Positions 14,075-28,134 of a stretch of DNA of 64,000 nt are shown one piece after another. Below the pieces are notes generated by a model. That model made no database searches. It had not been told where the DNA came from and saw nothing but the letters and a program-made list of their open reading frames with translations. Both the position numbers and the translations under genes were made by a program. Source of the stretch: Acridotheres tristis (taxonomy: Eukaryota; Chordata; Aves; Passeriformes; Sturnidae). Location: the NCBI GenBank assembly GCA_037013685.1, contig CM072886.1:91004422-91068421 (forward strand). The letters run 5' to 3'. Every line of letters begins with the position of its first letter. Position 1 is the stretch's first letter.

Positions 14075-15479
14075 TACAGGCAAACACCAACATGAGTGAT
14101 TCTCAAAGTCACAGGGAATATCCAGAAGCGTTAAGAAAATCTCTTCAAACCATATCAAGAAATCACATTCCTGATTCAGGACTGAAACCCACCCATTCAT
14201 ATAAGAACAAAACCTAAACATAGAATAAATTTTTAAAAGAATAGCTTATACTTGTAAATCCATTACAATATGAAATTTTAAATCTGCTTTGAATTTGAGA
14301 GAGATCAGTCCTGCCCTACACAGTCTTGTACGTGTATACACACTACACGCTTGTTATGCTCTATGATGCTTGTAGGTGGCATCCTCTCACCTTCCTAATA
14401 CAAATATTCCTCTGAATATCTGATTTTTCTGGGAAGGTAATAGCAGACAATAGATGACAGCACTAATGCTGGTGTACCAGTCATGTAACCATTTTATATA
14501 GAAAGACAATTATCTAATCTTTTTTTCCTTTTAGCCAACACAGCCCATGGAAGTTGGCATCAGCAAGAACATTTAAAGCAACAATAATCCTGAGTGTCTT
14601 ATCATAACTTTTTCTTAAACCCCTTTGGCTATTGAATAAGGAATTAAAATTTCCCTGTACACGGACGATTTCCCTCAGGGTTAAGCAAGGTTTCTTTGTC
14701 ATGTGGAATATTTTCATTTCGAAGTTTGATAAAGTCAGCATTGACCTTGTTGTGGTTATTAGTCAAGCCTCTGGTTTTTAATATTTTCGACATGACTGAT
14801 ATTTTGTTTTCTTAAATAAAGAAAAATCCTTCTCAGAAGAAAAATATATTAAAATATATTGTTTCCTTCTCTTTCCTGATTCTGAAAAGTACCAGGTGCC
14901 AAGCTCTGAACGTAATAAAATTGAAGACACTTGAGGGTGACCTAAAGAATCACAATGGTGAAGAATTGTGATATAGTGGTTTAGCTAATTTTGTAGCAGC
15001 TGCTTGACATTAGAAAAATGAGAAATGAGTTTTCTGTTGCTAAATATAATGAATTCCCTTTCTGTCCTGTTATAAACTGTCAAACTTCGTAAATGAAAAC
15101 AAAGATGTGGCACATGCAGATAGGAAGGTTAGTATGAATTTGCATATTTTAAATGGAGAAGTGCTGCATAATGCCACAGGAGGATTTTCTTGCATCAGAT
15201 ACTGCATAATTCTTCTAAATAAGGTATTTTAAAATTAGCAGATTGATGTAATACAACTTCTGTGTCTTCAGAGCAATTTACTATTATTTGCAAAAATGGC
15301 TACATATTCAAGAGCATAAATACAGCTGAGTGACTTCATTTCAGGATAATTTTTAAGCCTCATTTACTTCTTTCTGCTACAGTCTGTGAGTATGCAATAG
15401 AATCAGGCAGTCACTTTCAGTTAGAATTAGATTTTCATACCTGTCCGAATCAGATCATGAAGCACCTGATCCTTTAGTA

Positions 15480-15690
15480 GTAACATGACTTACTCATAAT
15501 TGTATTTGCAATTGTATTAAATTCAGTGTGATTCAGCTTGATTTTGAAGGCAGCAATAGGTGTCATTTATTGTTTTATGCCATATATGAATAAATGTACC
15601 GTGAATAAACGGTGGTCTGATTTCTCTCGATGATCACTCTAAAATGCTCATAATTACTATTTCATACAGTTATGACAGTATTAAAACTGG
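15480..15690. promoter_or_regulatory. Candidate conserved noncoding element
   Basis: The block is unique AT-rich DNA with ATTTGCAAT, CATTTATTG, GAATAAATG and CATAATTACTATT cores. No repeat or frame explains it. The enhancer proposal is inference from composition. Confidence 0.18.
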
Positions 15691-18104
15691 AAATCTGCCA
15701 CCTTGGGCAAATTTCAATGTATCCCCAGCCTCTAGGCTAGGCTTTTGCTAGTCAGACTGTTCTGGGTGTGCAGTGGCAGTCACTAGAATCCCCCAGGACC
15801 TAATAGTCCCAATATTCCATACAGCTCTCTCAACCCAGAGGCTGTCCCAAGGGACATTATTAGTTCATGCTCAGGATGAGTTTCCCTGCGAGCCAAAAGC
15901 TTTTCTGGCACAAGACTGAATTTGCATTTCCTAACTCTAGTGATAACAGATTATACTTAAACTTTCCAAAATGTATACATTTAGTAAAGGTAAGACCTTG
16001 GCAGCTACAGAAATTGTATCTTATTTTCTTTTATGGTCTTTGATGGCAAGTGAAAGACAAGGATTTCTTCTTTACAAAACTGGAGGGATGCTGGAAGTCA
16101 TCAATCAAGTCACACAAGTGAAAGCAGCTGCATAGGTCAAGAAAGGGAGGTGTCCCAGTAAATCCTGCTTGAGTCAGTCACCAATAACTTCACTGAAATT
16201 AACAGGATTCAGAAGGAGTGCAACCAGGATCTGCTAATAACAAAGAATATGTTCTTGGGGTGACAGGTTTCCTGGTACTCCTCAAGAACTATGCTGAAGA
16301 AAGAACAGCATGGCTTCAATATCTTTAGAAGCCCTGAAACAGAATTTAATTTGTTAAACCAATTTGGTAATCAATCTGTGCTCTAAACAAATCACACAAA
16401 ATATTTTCAAGGGGGCCTCTGCAATGGGCCTGAGAACAGCCAGGGCAAGTTATTATGGCTCCTCCTGCTGCCATTGTTTCTCCATGCTCCTTTGTGGATG
16501 TGCACTGGAGCTTTTACCACCTTATCTAATAGGCAGTGCATTTTTATTCTGTTCATTTTTAGAGTGGCTTATGAATATGATCTCTCATTAAAGCTTTTCC
16601 CCCAGAAATTAGATGTTGTCAAAATTTCCTTCACTTGAAAAATATACTACATTGAAGTTAAATTAGGTTTATTTTGAATTTGTCAAAAGAAAAAACCTCT
16701 TTAGGTAATATTTAGTTAAAATATTCCACATTTGCTAAATAAATGCCTTGCATTGAAGCTTAATAAATATGCAAGTCTGAAAAAACGCCATTATCTCCAT
16801 TCCCCACCCCATGCCACTTTTCTTGGATTTAGTTTTTGGTTTTTGTGTTTGTTTTAAAGCAAATAGACCAAGTGTAGGAGTTGTTTACAGAACTCTGCCT
16901 TCCGTATTTCTGGGTGAAGACCTTGAAGTGTTCCCTGAGCATGACCCATCTTGGATGCACAGTAGTGACATTGGGAGTCTCTGTAGGGAAACAGTCCTGG
17001 AAAAGCAGTCCAGGCTCCATCACATGGATCATCCCTGTTGAGTAAAGCTGCTTTTGCAGGGCAGCAGAAAACCAAAGGGTGGCACACTGAGGATTTGCTG
17101 CTTCTGGGCTGGTGCTAGTTATTCAGTAATTTATTTATTTAATTAATTGTCCTGCCAGTTCCAGTATTTTTTCCTGCTGTACAAAAGTGAATAAAAGGAA
17201 GACCACACGCATTTCTCTACTTGTGCACTAAATGTGCATCTCAGCATTTTTTGGAACGTAGAAGGCTTTCTAGGACCTGGCATATTTTTGTGCATACATG
17301 TGCTGAGCACTTTATGCCTGCAAACAGCTCAAAGGTAATGCCTACATGATCTGATAGACTGCACAGCTTCTATTTGGAAACAGAGGCACAGTGAGAAATA
17401 ATTTTGCTTTGCAAAGGCAAGAGAAGCCTGAAGCAATAAATCCCCCACCTCCCTGCAAGTAGCATTGGTGCCAACATTGTAGTAGCTGTTCAAAACATTA
17501 ATACTAGAATGTAGAGAACAGTTATGCATAAGATCCAAGGGTGAAAAGTCAATAACTAATTTACACTGTCATGCTTATTTAAGTACTATTTTCTGTTTCC
17601 TAGGGACACAACATAACTTGGATAACACTTACTGACAGATGACAGATTGTCTCCATAGCTTTATGCAACCTATGCTCTGCAAAATACTGTTCACTACAAG
17701 CAAAATCAGTACTTAGGATAAAAACTGATGGAAACATTTCTTTCCTCTTTTGCCAAGGTTCTCATGTTAAAACACTCCAACTCAACACAGTTAAAAATGG
17801 AGCAAGTAATAGAAATTCAGTATTATAATATTATACAAATTTATACTCACTCGGGTGCCAAAAGACGAAACACAGATCTCATTTTCTTCTGGATTTTCAC
17901 AGTAAATAAATGTTTACATTCTTCTCATCAAGAATAGTGTAACCCCAGAACATAAAATGAGTTTCACATTATAAAAACAGTATTAGGTAACTAATAAATT
18001 CACTCATTCAGAATTTCCTGGTTGTATCTCATTTTGGTTAGCATGATAAAATGAAGAAACCTATCAGGATTTTCACAGAATGGGATCTTAGTAACAGTTA
18101 AATG

Positions 18105-18132
18105 TTGCACAGGCCTTGTTGCACAGGTCTTG
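18105..18132. repeat. 14-bp tandem duplication
   Basis: Two adjacent copies of TTGCACAGGYCTTG differ only at one C/T position. This is a small slippage-type duplication. Confidence 0.85.
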
Positions 18133-18920
18133 TCCAAGATATTTATTTTAATTGTTATTTAAGAGTGGCATATTTCACTTGCCATTTAACATGACCTCAT
18201 GTCCACATTACCCGAGGACTCTGCAGCATCTTTCCTCTACCATCTCACCTGAGCCTGAAGGACTTTTCCCTGGCATGAGCTTATTTCTGCTGAGCCAACA
18301 GGCTGGTAATCTTAGCTGTGCCAAGAGCATAAAATTGTCTTTTATGAGCGAGAGGCCATGAGTGAGCAGAGGTAAAGCAGTTTCTTTCTGGAGCAGCCAG
18401 TCCTGGGAGGAAGAAGATTGATGGCTGGTATTAACAGCCAGGATAAACTCAAGGCACAGTGCCAAGTGTTGCAGAACTCACACGATGGAGTTTGGCAGCC
18501 CTGTCCCAAAGCCACCTGAGATCTCTCATGCCCTGCTGGGCTGTGGGCAGACAGTTTTGCTCCTGCCACACATCCCCAGTGGGCAGAGGTCTCCAACAGG
18601 TAACGTTTGGTGTCTGTTTGCTTGTGTTTTTCTGTGGAAAACCAGCCGGGGGTCAATTGTAATTCTGGGCTGGAAGACATCCAGCACAAAGTAAGATAGA
18701 GATTGGGAGAAATTGGTAAAACAAATGAAAACATCCTATGATTAGTTATGCCACAGGCTAATAATTCAGAGGTTAGAGAGAAGTGTTGCATTCCTTCAAA
18801 TCAGATGTATGCATTCAATAGTTTCATCCAGTAGGTGGCTATTCAAGATTTTAAGGATGAATGGGAGTTGCTGTTTTCTGGAAAGGAAGTATTATGCCAG
18901 TCAGGGAGAATGGAGTACTA

Positions 18921-18944
18921 TTTATCCATTTATCTATCTATCTG

Positions 18945-18981
<37 letters not shown>

Positions 18982-18987
18982 TTATTT
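18921..18987. repeat. (TATC)n tetranucleotide microsatellite
   Basis: TATC/CTAT units run from an imperfect start (TTTATCCATT) through one CTGT variant into about nine uninterrupted units and end in TATTTATTT. Long pure tetranucleotide tracts are usually length-polymorphic. Frames through it read as Tyr-Leu-Ser-Ile repeats and are not genes. Confidence 0.97.
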
Positions 18988-20689
18988 CCACTTTATCGTT
19001 TGTCATGAATTGTTTGTTTTCAATGATCCTAAAGTCTAACCTGTCTCTGGGAATTCTGATGCTTTGTGGTGAATCCAACTCTCTCTGTGTTTCGTGTCCT
19101 TCCCAAAGCAGAAAAAGCCTGAAATGTGCAAGAAGGTTGTCACAAAATGCATCACACAAACACAGATCTTCTGAATTGTAGGTTAGTAAAAAATACAACA
19201 CTTCAGTAGGCCCTAAGAGTAAACCATGGCAAGACATGTTAATCAGTATGATATAAATGAAAAAGTTACCCTGCTCCCCTGTGAATATTCTGTGAAACTT
19301 CTCAGAAGTAGAATAAAACAAATGCTTATATCTCTTCCTCACAACTTAAATTAAAGGAGTATTAAATTGCTTTGCTTATAAAACGACACTGACCTTCTTT
19401 TTAGAAGTCAAATATGTAAATGGTGAAGAACTGGAAGATGATTTGTTAAAAAGACAATAGGCAAACGAGTCATTCCTGAAGAATTTTTGTTTATTCTGTA
19501 TCTCAAGCCCTAAACCTCGTTGGCTCACAGAAGTATTTAATTTAGTGTTCCCCTGCCTTTGTTTCATGCTCCAGAAGATGGCAGTAGGCCCACATTATCT
19601 TATGGATATATAGCAGCTGTTTTGTCTCCTTATAGACTGGTTTTTTTTCCAGCTGATTTTCTCTACTACTTAAGGAGTAAATATTCATTAGCATTACTTC
19701 AGTGCTAACATACAGGTCGTACCCTAATTTTTTTAGCACCCATTCAGAATTTGCTTAAAAAAATAATTTATAAATAAAACTAAAATGAAAAAAAAGCATC
19801 ACATGTATTTAAATGACTTATTTAAGGCCATGCAAAAAGACATGCAATACTGTGCATCTACTACTCCACTCTAGGGAGATATTAATGTCTGTTCTGTCTT
19901 AGGCTGGAGAGCAGAAAGTCATTATTAAGTTAACGATAGTTAAAGCAGGTTTAATTTCAGCCCTGAGAAATCCAAAAACGTAAATATTTGGTCAAATATT
20001 ATCTATGTGCCTGCTGATGCATAAACTGAAGTACAAAGAAAAGCTTTCTTATTTTCATATTTGTGTTGATAATTCTCCATTTCATCAGAAATCTTATATT
20101 TGGCATTCTCTTAGACTCCATAAAGTCAAACCGTAACACAATAAAAGCGGTTTTTTTTTTTTTTTTAAAATAAGGGTATTACACTGTTATTGAAGCTGAA
20201 ACTGAAAATATAAATCTTCAGAACCTGATGCCAGGTGGTAACTGCAAAAGATGGTACCTGTAAATCTGTGCAGGCAGCAGCATCATATTTTGGAGATCAG
20301 TGGTATGTCATGAGGTTTAGTGTGGCCAGAAATGCCATCAGAGAGAGCACGAGGACATGGATGGATACCTTCCAATGACACTGCCTGCTGCATTTATGGT
20401 CTCTTGCTTACTGCTGAGGCTCCTGAATTCCATGTGCATTAACTAGCTCTTATACAGCCCCTGGTGCATCAAAGGCCCAATGAGAGGTGCCTCAGTGTGT
20501 TCCACTGAGACTGTGCCCTGTCTCTTTGTCTGCATTTTCTCAGCACTTAACACAAAAAAGACTTGAGTTTGATTGGAACATTTGGATCTCACTTGACTAA
20601 ATGTAATAGTCCAGGCTGCTTGGAGCCCCATCCCCGATGCGTTTGCTGCTGGTGTAATGGGTGAGTGACTGCTGAAGTTTTCTTTATTC
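18988..20689. other. Unique noncoding DNA with a T16 run
   Basis: No gene is recognised. A 16-base T run lies at 20151-20166. I looked for a minus-strand retrocopy behind it and saw none. The right end adjoins a CR1 fragment. Confidence 0.6.
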
Positions 20690-21640
20690 CTTATGAGCAG
20701 GAAAAGGACTCTGCCCTTTTGTGAGGATGCAGGGAGCTACAGAGGGGTTCTGGTCACCAGGAAAGTTATGGAGAAAATCTTCCTGGAGGCCACGTACAAG
20801 TACAAGAAGAAAAAGAAAGTGATTGGGAACATCCTAATTTCCTTAACTAAAGGCAAGTTTGATCTGACCAACCTGATGATCTTCTGTGAGGAAGGGACAG
20901 GTTCTGGTGACTAGAGGACAGGAGTGGCTGTTTTCTCACCTTGACCCTATGAAGATTTTTTACAGTTTCAGACAGTAACCTTACAACCAAATTGCTGAAA
21001 TATGTTTTTTGATAGTAGATGGAAAAGCAGCTGGCTTGCCAGACTCCAAGGGCTGCAGCCTGTGGCATGAATTCCTACTAGCAGCCAGCTCCTAGTGTTA
21101 TCCCTCACAGGTTAATATTGGCACCAGATCTAAATCTAAAGATTTGGACATCTTTATGAAGGGCCTGGACAATGGGATGCAGCACAACCTCAGCATGTTC
21201 ACAGCTACCAAACTGCAGGTAGCAGTGGATAGGCAGGAGAGCAAGGCTGATGCAAAAAGGGATAAATGTCATAAGAAATCTCAAAAGCTAATGCAAGGTC
21301 CTGCACCTGGAATAGGCCAATCCCATGCAGGAGAACAGGCTGGAAAGCAATTTCACAGAAGAGGTCCTGGCTGACACCAAGCTGTGCACAAGTCAAGTGT
21401 GCCCTTGAAGCAATGAAGGCCAGCTACATCCTGGGATATGTGAGCATAAGCATGGCCCTTGTTGCTTGCTAGCTCACTGCTATCCCCTGCTATCACTTCC
21501 CAAGCTGGGAAGTGGTTCTTTCCCTCTATTAGGCATTTGAGGTCCCCTTTGAAATACTGCCTTCAGTTCCCTAGACCAAGAAAAACTGATATACTGGAGC
21601 AAGTCTAGTAGATAGATGCATTTTATATGACTCCTATAAA
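20690..21640 (+). mobile_element. CR1 LINE fragment (reverse-transcriptase region), decayed
   Basis: The translation follows the avian CR1 ORF2 reverse transcriptase in order across three frames. First comes a Lys-(Ile/Val)-Met-Glu stretch leading to KKVIG and LTKGK...LTNL (about 20755-20880). Next is a degraded central part (20940-21140). Then come LDNGMQHNLSMFT (21165-21205), PAPGIGQS (near CR1's conserved 'VLHLGRNNP'-type segment) and a stretch matching the 3' coding end (21370-21640). The catalytic Asp-Asp of the FADD box is gone: the segment reads FTATKL where CR1 has FADDTKL, with one codon lost. Frameshifts and stops are frequent. It has no 5' end and stops before the 3' tail. CR1 encodes an endonuclease/reverse transcriptase for target-primed retrotransposition; this copy is dead. 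Confidence 0.85.
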
Positions 21641-24600
21641 ATTTCCTTTTTCCCTGAAACAAATTGTTCATGGGGAAGTGCAGAAGAAGTAACTCTGAAA
21701 CCCATTGGGAATTACTAGACAACATCTACATTTGAATCTAGTTGTATAAGAGGAGGAATAGAAGAATTCTCAGCTATTTTTAACCAATATGCAACACCTA
21801 GAACTGTTAGTGTTCTCTGTTAAACACCTAGATCTTATTCTTTTTATTGAAAATTCCAATACAGCCAAGAATGCACCAGCCTGGTCAGAAAAGAAATCTG
21901 AGGATTCTTAATTCTTCCTCCAGAGCAGGAGTTTAGGGTTTGAAGGTGATGACCCACACACTAATATGAGCACAGCACAGGAATAAGGGGACAGAGAGGC
22001 ACATCATCAAAGTGAGGTGCTTCCAGCAGCAGCAGGCTGGAGGGCACACTGTGGCTGATAGGTGGAGTCCAACAAATACCACATCACTTCCTGAAGAGTA
22101 ATGTCATGGGACAGTCATAACTAAAACCAAAATGGTTTCGATATAAGCTTGAAGAGAAATTACAGCTATTTATGATGTTTACTATCATTAATTGGGTTAG
22201 TTCACATGAAATAAAATTCTTCAAGTGTGGCTACAAGAACCCAAAGTTGAGTTTGGTAAATGTGGCAGTTTGGTTGAATGGTTTCACTTGTAGAACTTTG
22301 GCTCATGAAGCTAGGGGAGGACAGATGCAGGCTTTGTGAAACTTCCATGGCAAACTAATCTCACATGCACTTGTTGGTTCATTCATGTTGGTTGCTGCTC
22401 ATCTTACAGTTATGTTCTCTTCCTATAATATCTCCTAGGGCTTTTCTGAAATAACTGAATCCTAAAATTCATACTGGGGATGAGGAACAATAAATACTAA
22501 TGTTATTTTCTTCCTAGCACTGTATTCTTTCCCTTAAATGAGCTGATATTGGTGATGAGTCACAAAACATAATCCATGTAAAACACATTGATGATAATGT
22601 TGCAAAAAGTTAGAAAAACTCTTTTCCCCTTTCACTTTTGGCAATCTATAGTTAAATTAGAGGTGAAAAAGCCTAATGTGAAACTCTGTATTGTCCCATG
22701 TTGTCTTGGATGCTTTCTTTTACCTTACAGAGTAGCCTTCATAAAGCAGCACAACTGAAGTGATAAGAGTTGAATTTACACTTATTATCTGATAAACTTT
22801 TTGAAATTTCATACTTACTGGGCTTAAACATTGCAGTATTTTGCTTTGTCATAAAAAAGAATGAGCCAAGGGAATCTTTCTTTCTTCTTGTCACGCTGTC
22901 TATGTGTACATATTTATAGCAATAAACAAAGAATTTTGTGGGAAGCCATGACATGTATCCAAAGGGATTTAAATTTTCTGCTCAACAGCTTCTCAAACCA
23001 CTAGAGCATGGACGTTTTCACCAGGAGAAGATTTTTTATTAAAGGAAGTACACACAAGTGTGTCTGAAACGCTTTGATGTATGTCCTTCAAAATTGTTTC
23101 AATTTTCCCTGTCTGAGAGATATTTTCCCAGTGCATGCTAAATTGTTGCAGATAAATATTTCTCTCAAGCCACTTAACTTTTATCTTTGCTTTCAGTCTG
23201 CTCAAGAAAGTGAAGTAGGGCTGATCCATAGAATCTGTATTCTCCCTACACAGTTAAAGCAGCAAAGCTGATTTAGAGGTGAGGAAAAGGGGGGATTATC
23301 TAGGACTTCAGTCAAGGCAAGTTATCAAATAGTAGCTATGACAAGGGAAAAGGACAATTAATAACATTAGGCTGCTGTTCCCATTTTGCCAGTTTAATGC
23401 CACCTGTGGCGTTCAATTTTCTTAGCATTGTGGTTCAAGGAAAACACAGCACAGGACTGCACCCAGCACAACAAACCTTGCAATATTTCTTTTCCTGTGA
23501 AATGGCATCAAAGCTCACTGGTGTTATCAGAAACCCATGAGATTATATTATCTGTGTAATACATGCTCAAAACAAAACTGAAGTATTAATAGTCAACTAA
23601 TACTTGGAATTTGCCAGACTAAGAAACTAAATACGCCCTTAAGGAATACATCACAAAGTGAGCCATGTGAGACTGCTGCAGGATGGTGCTGTTGTGAAAG
23701 GAAAGCAAACACATCAGTGCACAGGTCCTCAGACCTGGATTGTCACCTCCTTCTAATCCTGACCTGACTGCATGTGTCTTCACAAATCATTTCATCTCCA
23801 TTCCTGACACTCTGCTCACCTTTCCCACAGAGGTTGTAAATTTTCTTTTAAGTGAAGGAGCTTATCAGAAGGAAGATGTACATTTTCTGTAAATTTTTGT
23901 GGAAAGACAAGTAGCTGATGAAGCTGTCACCACTGATGGGAAATAACTATTTTATGGTGACAAACAACAGAAGGGATGAAGTGAGAACAGAGCCAGGGGA
24001 AGACCTGAAAGGAATGACAAGTGCTTTTTATTTGACACCATGCCTTTGATTTAATGAGTTTGCTTGCAAGCTTCTGTTTCAAAGTGTACTCGTATGAATT
24101 ATGGGAGTGATGCTGCAGTTTCAGGTTGGATCAGTTATGGAGCAGTGTTGATCAAAACACAGGAAAACGGTGGGAGCTGGATACTCTGTGAGCCTGGTAT
24201 TCATCAAAGCTCACAGCAGTCTCTCTTGCTTATCATCAGCTCTGCTCCTTCTGACTATCTTCCAGCTTGCAAGTTACACAAATGGGAATCCTGAATTTGT
24301 AACCAGAGATTTCTCAGACGCACCCATTTTTGTTATATTTTATTTTCTGTTTCCACCTCACCCAATTTTTTTTCAATCTAGCAGCAATTTTTGCCTCTAG
24401 TTGCAATTATGGGTTCAAACCTTTGAGAAATTTCTCTGTATTTGGGTGTTTCAACAAAGCATGCAGTGCTAATATTCTCCCCTTAATTGATACAAGCTGT
24501 CATTAGAGAGACAGACTTAAAATTGCAAAAAATACAACAAGCTCCTGGTGCAACAGAATTCAAAAGAGCTCAACAAATGAACAGTCTTGTTCAAACACTT

Positions 24601-26137
24601 GTACCAGTATGAACATAGGTTCCTTGGTTACTTCTTCCTAGTCAGCTGTAAGCACTGTGGAATATGATGGGTGCACTAAGGGCTGTAAGTGCACTTTGAG
24701 GAAACATTAGGATAAGTAAAGGAGGGGATCACAGGGTGGTATTCTTCAGTGTTTTCACTGAAAACTTGCCTGAAAAATCAAATGTTCGTAGGAGTGGTGA
24801 TATCTTGAATTAATGTTAGTCATGCAGGTTGGAAGAAATACAGGAGCTTTCAGCACAACATCCTTACTCTTAGCCTGAAAAGAAATGTTTCTTCATCCCC
24901 AAACCTCATATATTATAGGGTTTTTTTCCAAGTTACAATAGTTTAATTAAAGAAATTATTTTCTTATCTCTTTAGACCTTTGTAGTAACCACAGCATTGT
25001 CACCACTGCTGTAAGAGCAGTAGAAAGGGGTTCTGACTCCAAAACAACTGCAGAGGGCAGCATTAATTCATCATTTAAACCCTCCAGTGACAGGGAAGGT
25101 CAATGTTCCTTGAAAATCCCAAATAATATTTTTATGCAAATAACCCAGGGTTTTCATAAGCAACTTTGTCAATACAAAAGCAAATATGAGAGGATTTTGT
25201 GATACACTGTTTCTTGAAACAGTATGTAGCTACATTACTATAAAATTTTCAGATTCTGAACGGATTGGATAGTGTGTTCTGTAAGAACTGTATTGTTTAT
25301 GCTTTATTATAATATGTTACAATACAGTGGCATTCACCAACAAGTTTTTAAGATATGACTAAAAGCACAAAGGAAAGATTGGCAGGAAAACACATTTGAC
25401 ACTGTTCTTGTTTGTTCCTGGTGAATGTCAAGTAAATAAGACACATACCAATGACAAACTAATGCTTTTTAACATGATGTTTATTTATACAGATATCCAA
25501 CCTTTAGTATTAGTGAAGTTATTATTCTCTTTGCAATTCCTGTGACTATAAGATGTTTTTTCAGGGCAGAAGGCAATCTTGAATCTGAATCTTTGCTTAT
25601 GGGTAGGTAGTCTTGTGAGCCCACACTTCATGGGAAAGACTTCAGAATATGCTTACCCTTTGTACATGAAATAAACTACAGACTTTTTTCTCATCCTCTA
25701 GTGCTCATCCCAGAGATCACTTATTTCCTCACTTGTAGGAATCTTGTTTTATAGGTCTCAAAATATTATGGGAGCTCATCAGCAAACTTTCAGTGCAGAA
25801 GAGCAGACATAATGCACCCTCCATTCAACAGGCACCTGACGGATTTCTCAGTCTTGCTCGGTAAATCATTACTTTTCCAGGAGCTTTTCCAGAGTCCTGC
25901 TGTAGTCAGAAGAACTCATCCAACAAACCTTCCTTTCTGTTCTTATGGTACTGTTCATTCCATTTAATCTGACCTTGACTTCTCCCTTTCATTACTGCCT
26001 GACCCTGCCTGCAGACTAGGTATTCTGTGGTTATTAGCATTAGAATATGTAGTTGCACATTTTTCAGTGCCATGCCTATGTGAATTTGATCTTCAGTAAA
26101 ACAAAATATTTCTGTTTATGTATTTACAGTGTTTGGT

Positions 26138-26159
26138 GTGTGTATGTGTGCATACACAC
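26138..26159. other. Short GT/CA inverted repeat (hairpin)
   Basis: GTGTGTATG, a 4-base TGTG loop and CATACACAC form a perfect 9-bp stem. It is too short for a microRNA precursor and is not followed by a T-run. It is probably a microsatellite derivative. Confidence 0.6.
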
Positions 26160-27471
26160 CATTGTCCATCTGAAAATGCTCTGAAGCTCACTCCTCTGAA
26201 TGGTCATCTCTGTGGATTCAGATTATAAAAGTGTGATGGGAAACCACACTTTCTTCTGAGGATGCTTCAAAACAGTTCCTTGCATCTTCCATATCTGCTC
26301 CACTTTTAAATCTTCCAGTGAGAAATTTCAATTTTAGTTTATGCCTTTCATTTGAAAAATCAGAAAGCAGGAACTGAATCTTGCCACTAAATTGCAATTT
26401 TAAAAGCATGAACTGCACCAAGATAGATAGGTCTTCTCATCATCCAGTTCTCTGTCACATTTGCAGCACAAAATGGGCTGTCTTTAGCCTCTGACAATAT
26501 TTGTTTCAAATTTATGGCCCTCATCCATCTGCATTTCCTAGTTCATAGTGTTTATGTGTACAGAGAGAGAGAGGGAGAAAGAAAGAAATCCCTCCTAACA
26601 TTTATTTTAATAGAAAAGTTTCCTGTTTAAAATAGATGTTGATGCAGTTTTACTTAGAATTTGTTTACAAAAAGACTCCACAGATGCAAGCAGATGCTAA
26701 AATAATATGTCCTGCAGCCTAAATAATATGTCTGACCATGCCAAAAGAGCCAGCAGCATGCTGACTAAAGCTGCTTCATCCTGCACACTGTGTAGAGGCT
26801 GATTGCATTGGGGCATGATGATAAGAATGGGAATGGATTAAAGTGGCAGCTGGAAACTTCATATCACTGGAGGAGAGCGCTTTTCTACTTTCTAACCTTG
26901 TCACATGTCAACAACAAAAGTGTGGCCAGCTTGAAAGTTAAAATAATAAATAACAGTACTATGATATTTGTTGTTGTTTTCCAAACGTTTTGTCACAATG
27001 CACATTGAAATAGATTTTAGGATTTGGGAGGATTTTTTGTTTTTAACAACATGTAAGACTGTTTGGAGTTTTAGATGTATGAGTTAGGGAAGTCTTTATC
27101 AATATATGTAGATGATATATATGCAAAGAAAGGTGATGTGCTTCATGGTAATAGCATCACACAGCAGAGTATTCGTGTTAGATTTGAAACACATGCAAAC
27201 CAGGTAATTAATGTATTTCAACACCAAGAGTCCTGATAGACATAGAAGGTGCCTTCATAGGTACTGTTTGATAACAATAATAATCTTGATGTCATTATGA
27301 GGAATATTTAAATGAAGCTTTTTTTCAAGAAAAAGATATATTCTGTATTGCACTAGGTAAACCTAGTGGATTATAGATTAAAAACTGTAACTTTGAGTTT
27401 TTTATTCTGATGAAGGAATGGCTCATTTTTCTATTTTCCACAAAGCCAGCTAGACTCTAAGCATAATAAAC

Positions 27472-27510
27472 CACAGTTAGATAATGTTATCACAGTTAGG
27501 ATAATGTTAT
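27472..27510. repeat. ~20-bp tandem duplication
   Basis: CACAGTTAGATAATGTTAT is followed directly by CACAGTTAGGATAATGTTAT. The copies differ by one inserted G. Confidence 0.9.
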
Positions 27511-27908
27511 ATGTTGTAACAAAATGATAGCTGCAATGTTAGAAGAAGAAATGTTAAAATATGTCTTGTTATTTTTATTGTACAGTAATTTCTAAAATTG
27601 TTCTGCCCAGTTTCATGTGACTGCTTCAAAAGATGAACCTAATTAAGGACTAGCTGATTAAACAGCTGACATAACTCGTAGCCAGAAGGAATATCCCTCC
27701 ACAGCTTCCCTGGCAATCAGCTCTGTGAAGGGTTGGCCCTGGCTGGACTCCAGGTTCCTAGCAAAGCCACTCAGTCACTTGTCTTCTCAGAAGGACAGGG
27801 GAGGGAAAGTATAACAAAATGCTCGTGGAGCGAGATAAGGACAGGGCGAGATCACTCACCAGTTACTGTCACAGGCAAAACAGACTTCACTTGGAAAAAC
27901 TAGTTTCA

Positions 27909-27914
27909 TTTATT
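27909..27914 (-). terminator. Polyadenylation signal of the minus-strand LTR
   Basis: AATAAA on the minus strand lies about 185 bp before the LTR 3' edge, the usual place for the R/U5 polyadenylation signal. Confidence 0.55.
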
Positions 27915-28134
27915 TCCAGTCAAATGAGAGTAGGATAATGAGATAAAAAAACCAAATCTTAAACCCTCTTAATCCTACACTTTCCTTCTTTCCATTCTCA
28001 GCCTTGCTCCTGAGTTCTATCCCTCCCTCCTGTGAGTGGCACAGAGGCACAGGGAATGGGGGCTGCAGTCAGTTCATCACACACTGTCTATGCTACTCCT
28101 TCCTCCTCAGAGGCAGGACTCCTCACACTCCTCC

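Larger units (their letters stand above)
14075..18920. other. Unique noncoding DNA
   Basis: No gene or interspersed repeat is recognised. A 14-bp tandem duplication (TTGCACAGGYCTTG, two copies) lies at 18105-18132. A conserved-noncoding-like block lies at 15480-15690. A GC-richer patch at 18200-18680 holds frames of up to 149 codons (minus strand) with no recognisable domain. Confidence 0.6.
21641..27723. other. Unique noncoding DNA
   Basis: No gene or interspersed repeat is recognised in about 6 kb. Small features are a GA-rich run (26562-26587), a short GT/CA hairpin (26138-26159) and a 20-bp tandem duplication (27472-27510). All open frames are short and unremarkable. Confidence 0.6.

Noticed and set aside
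18342..18791. 149-codon minus-strand frame
   Set aside because: GC-richer local composition with competing frames on both strands; no recognisable domain or splice context.
20151..20166. T16 run as the tail of a minus-strand retrocopy
   Set aside because: The sequence to the right shows no reading frame or transcript-like structure, and no flanking duplication is evident.
26138..26159. Hairpin as a microRNA precursor
   Set aside because: The stem is only 9 bp and made of GT/CA repeats.
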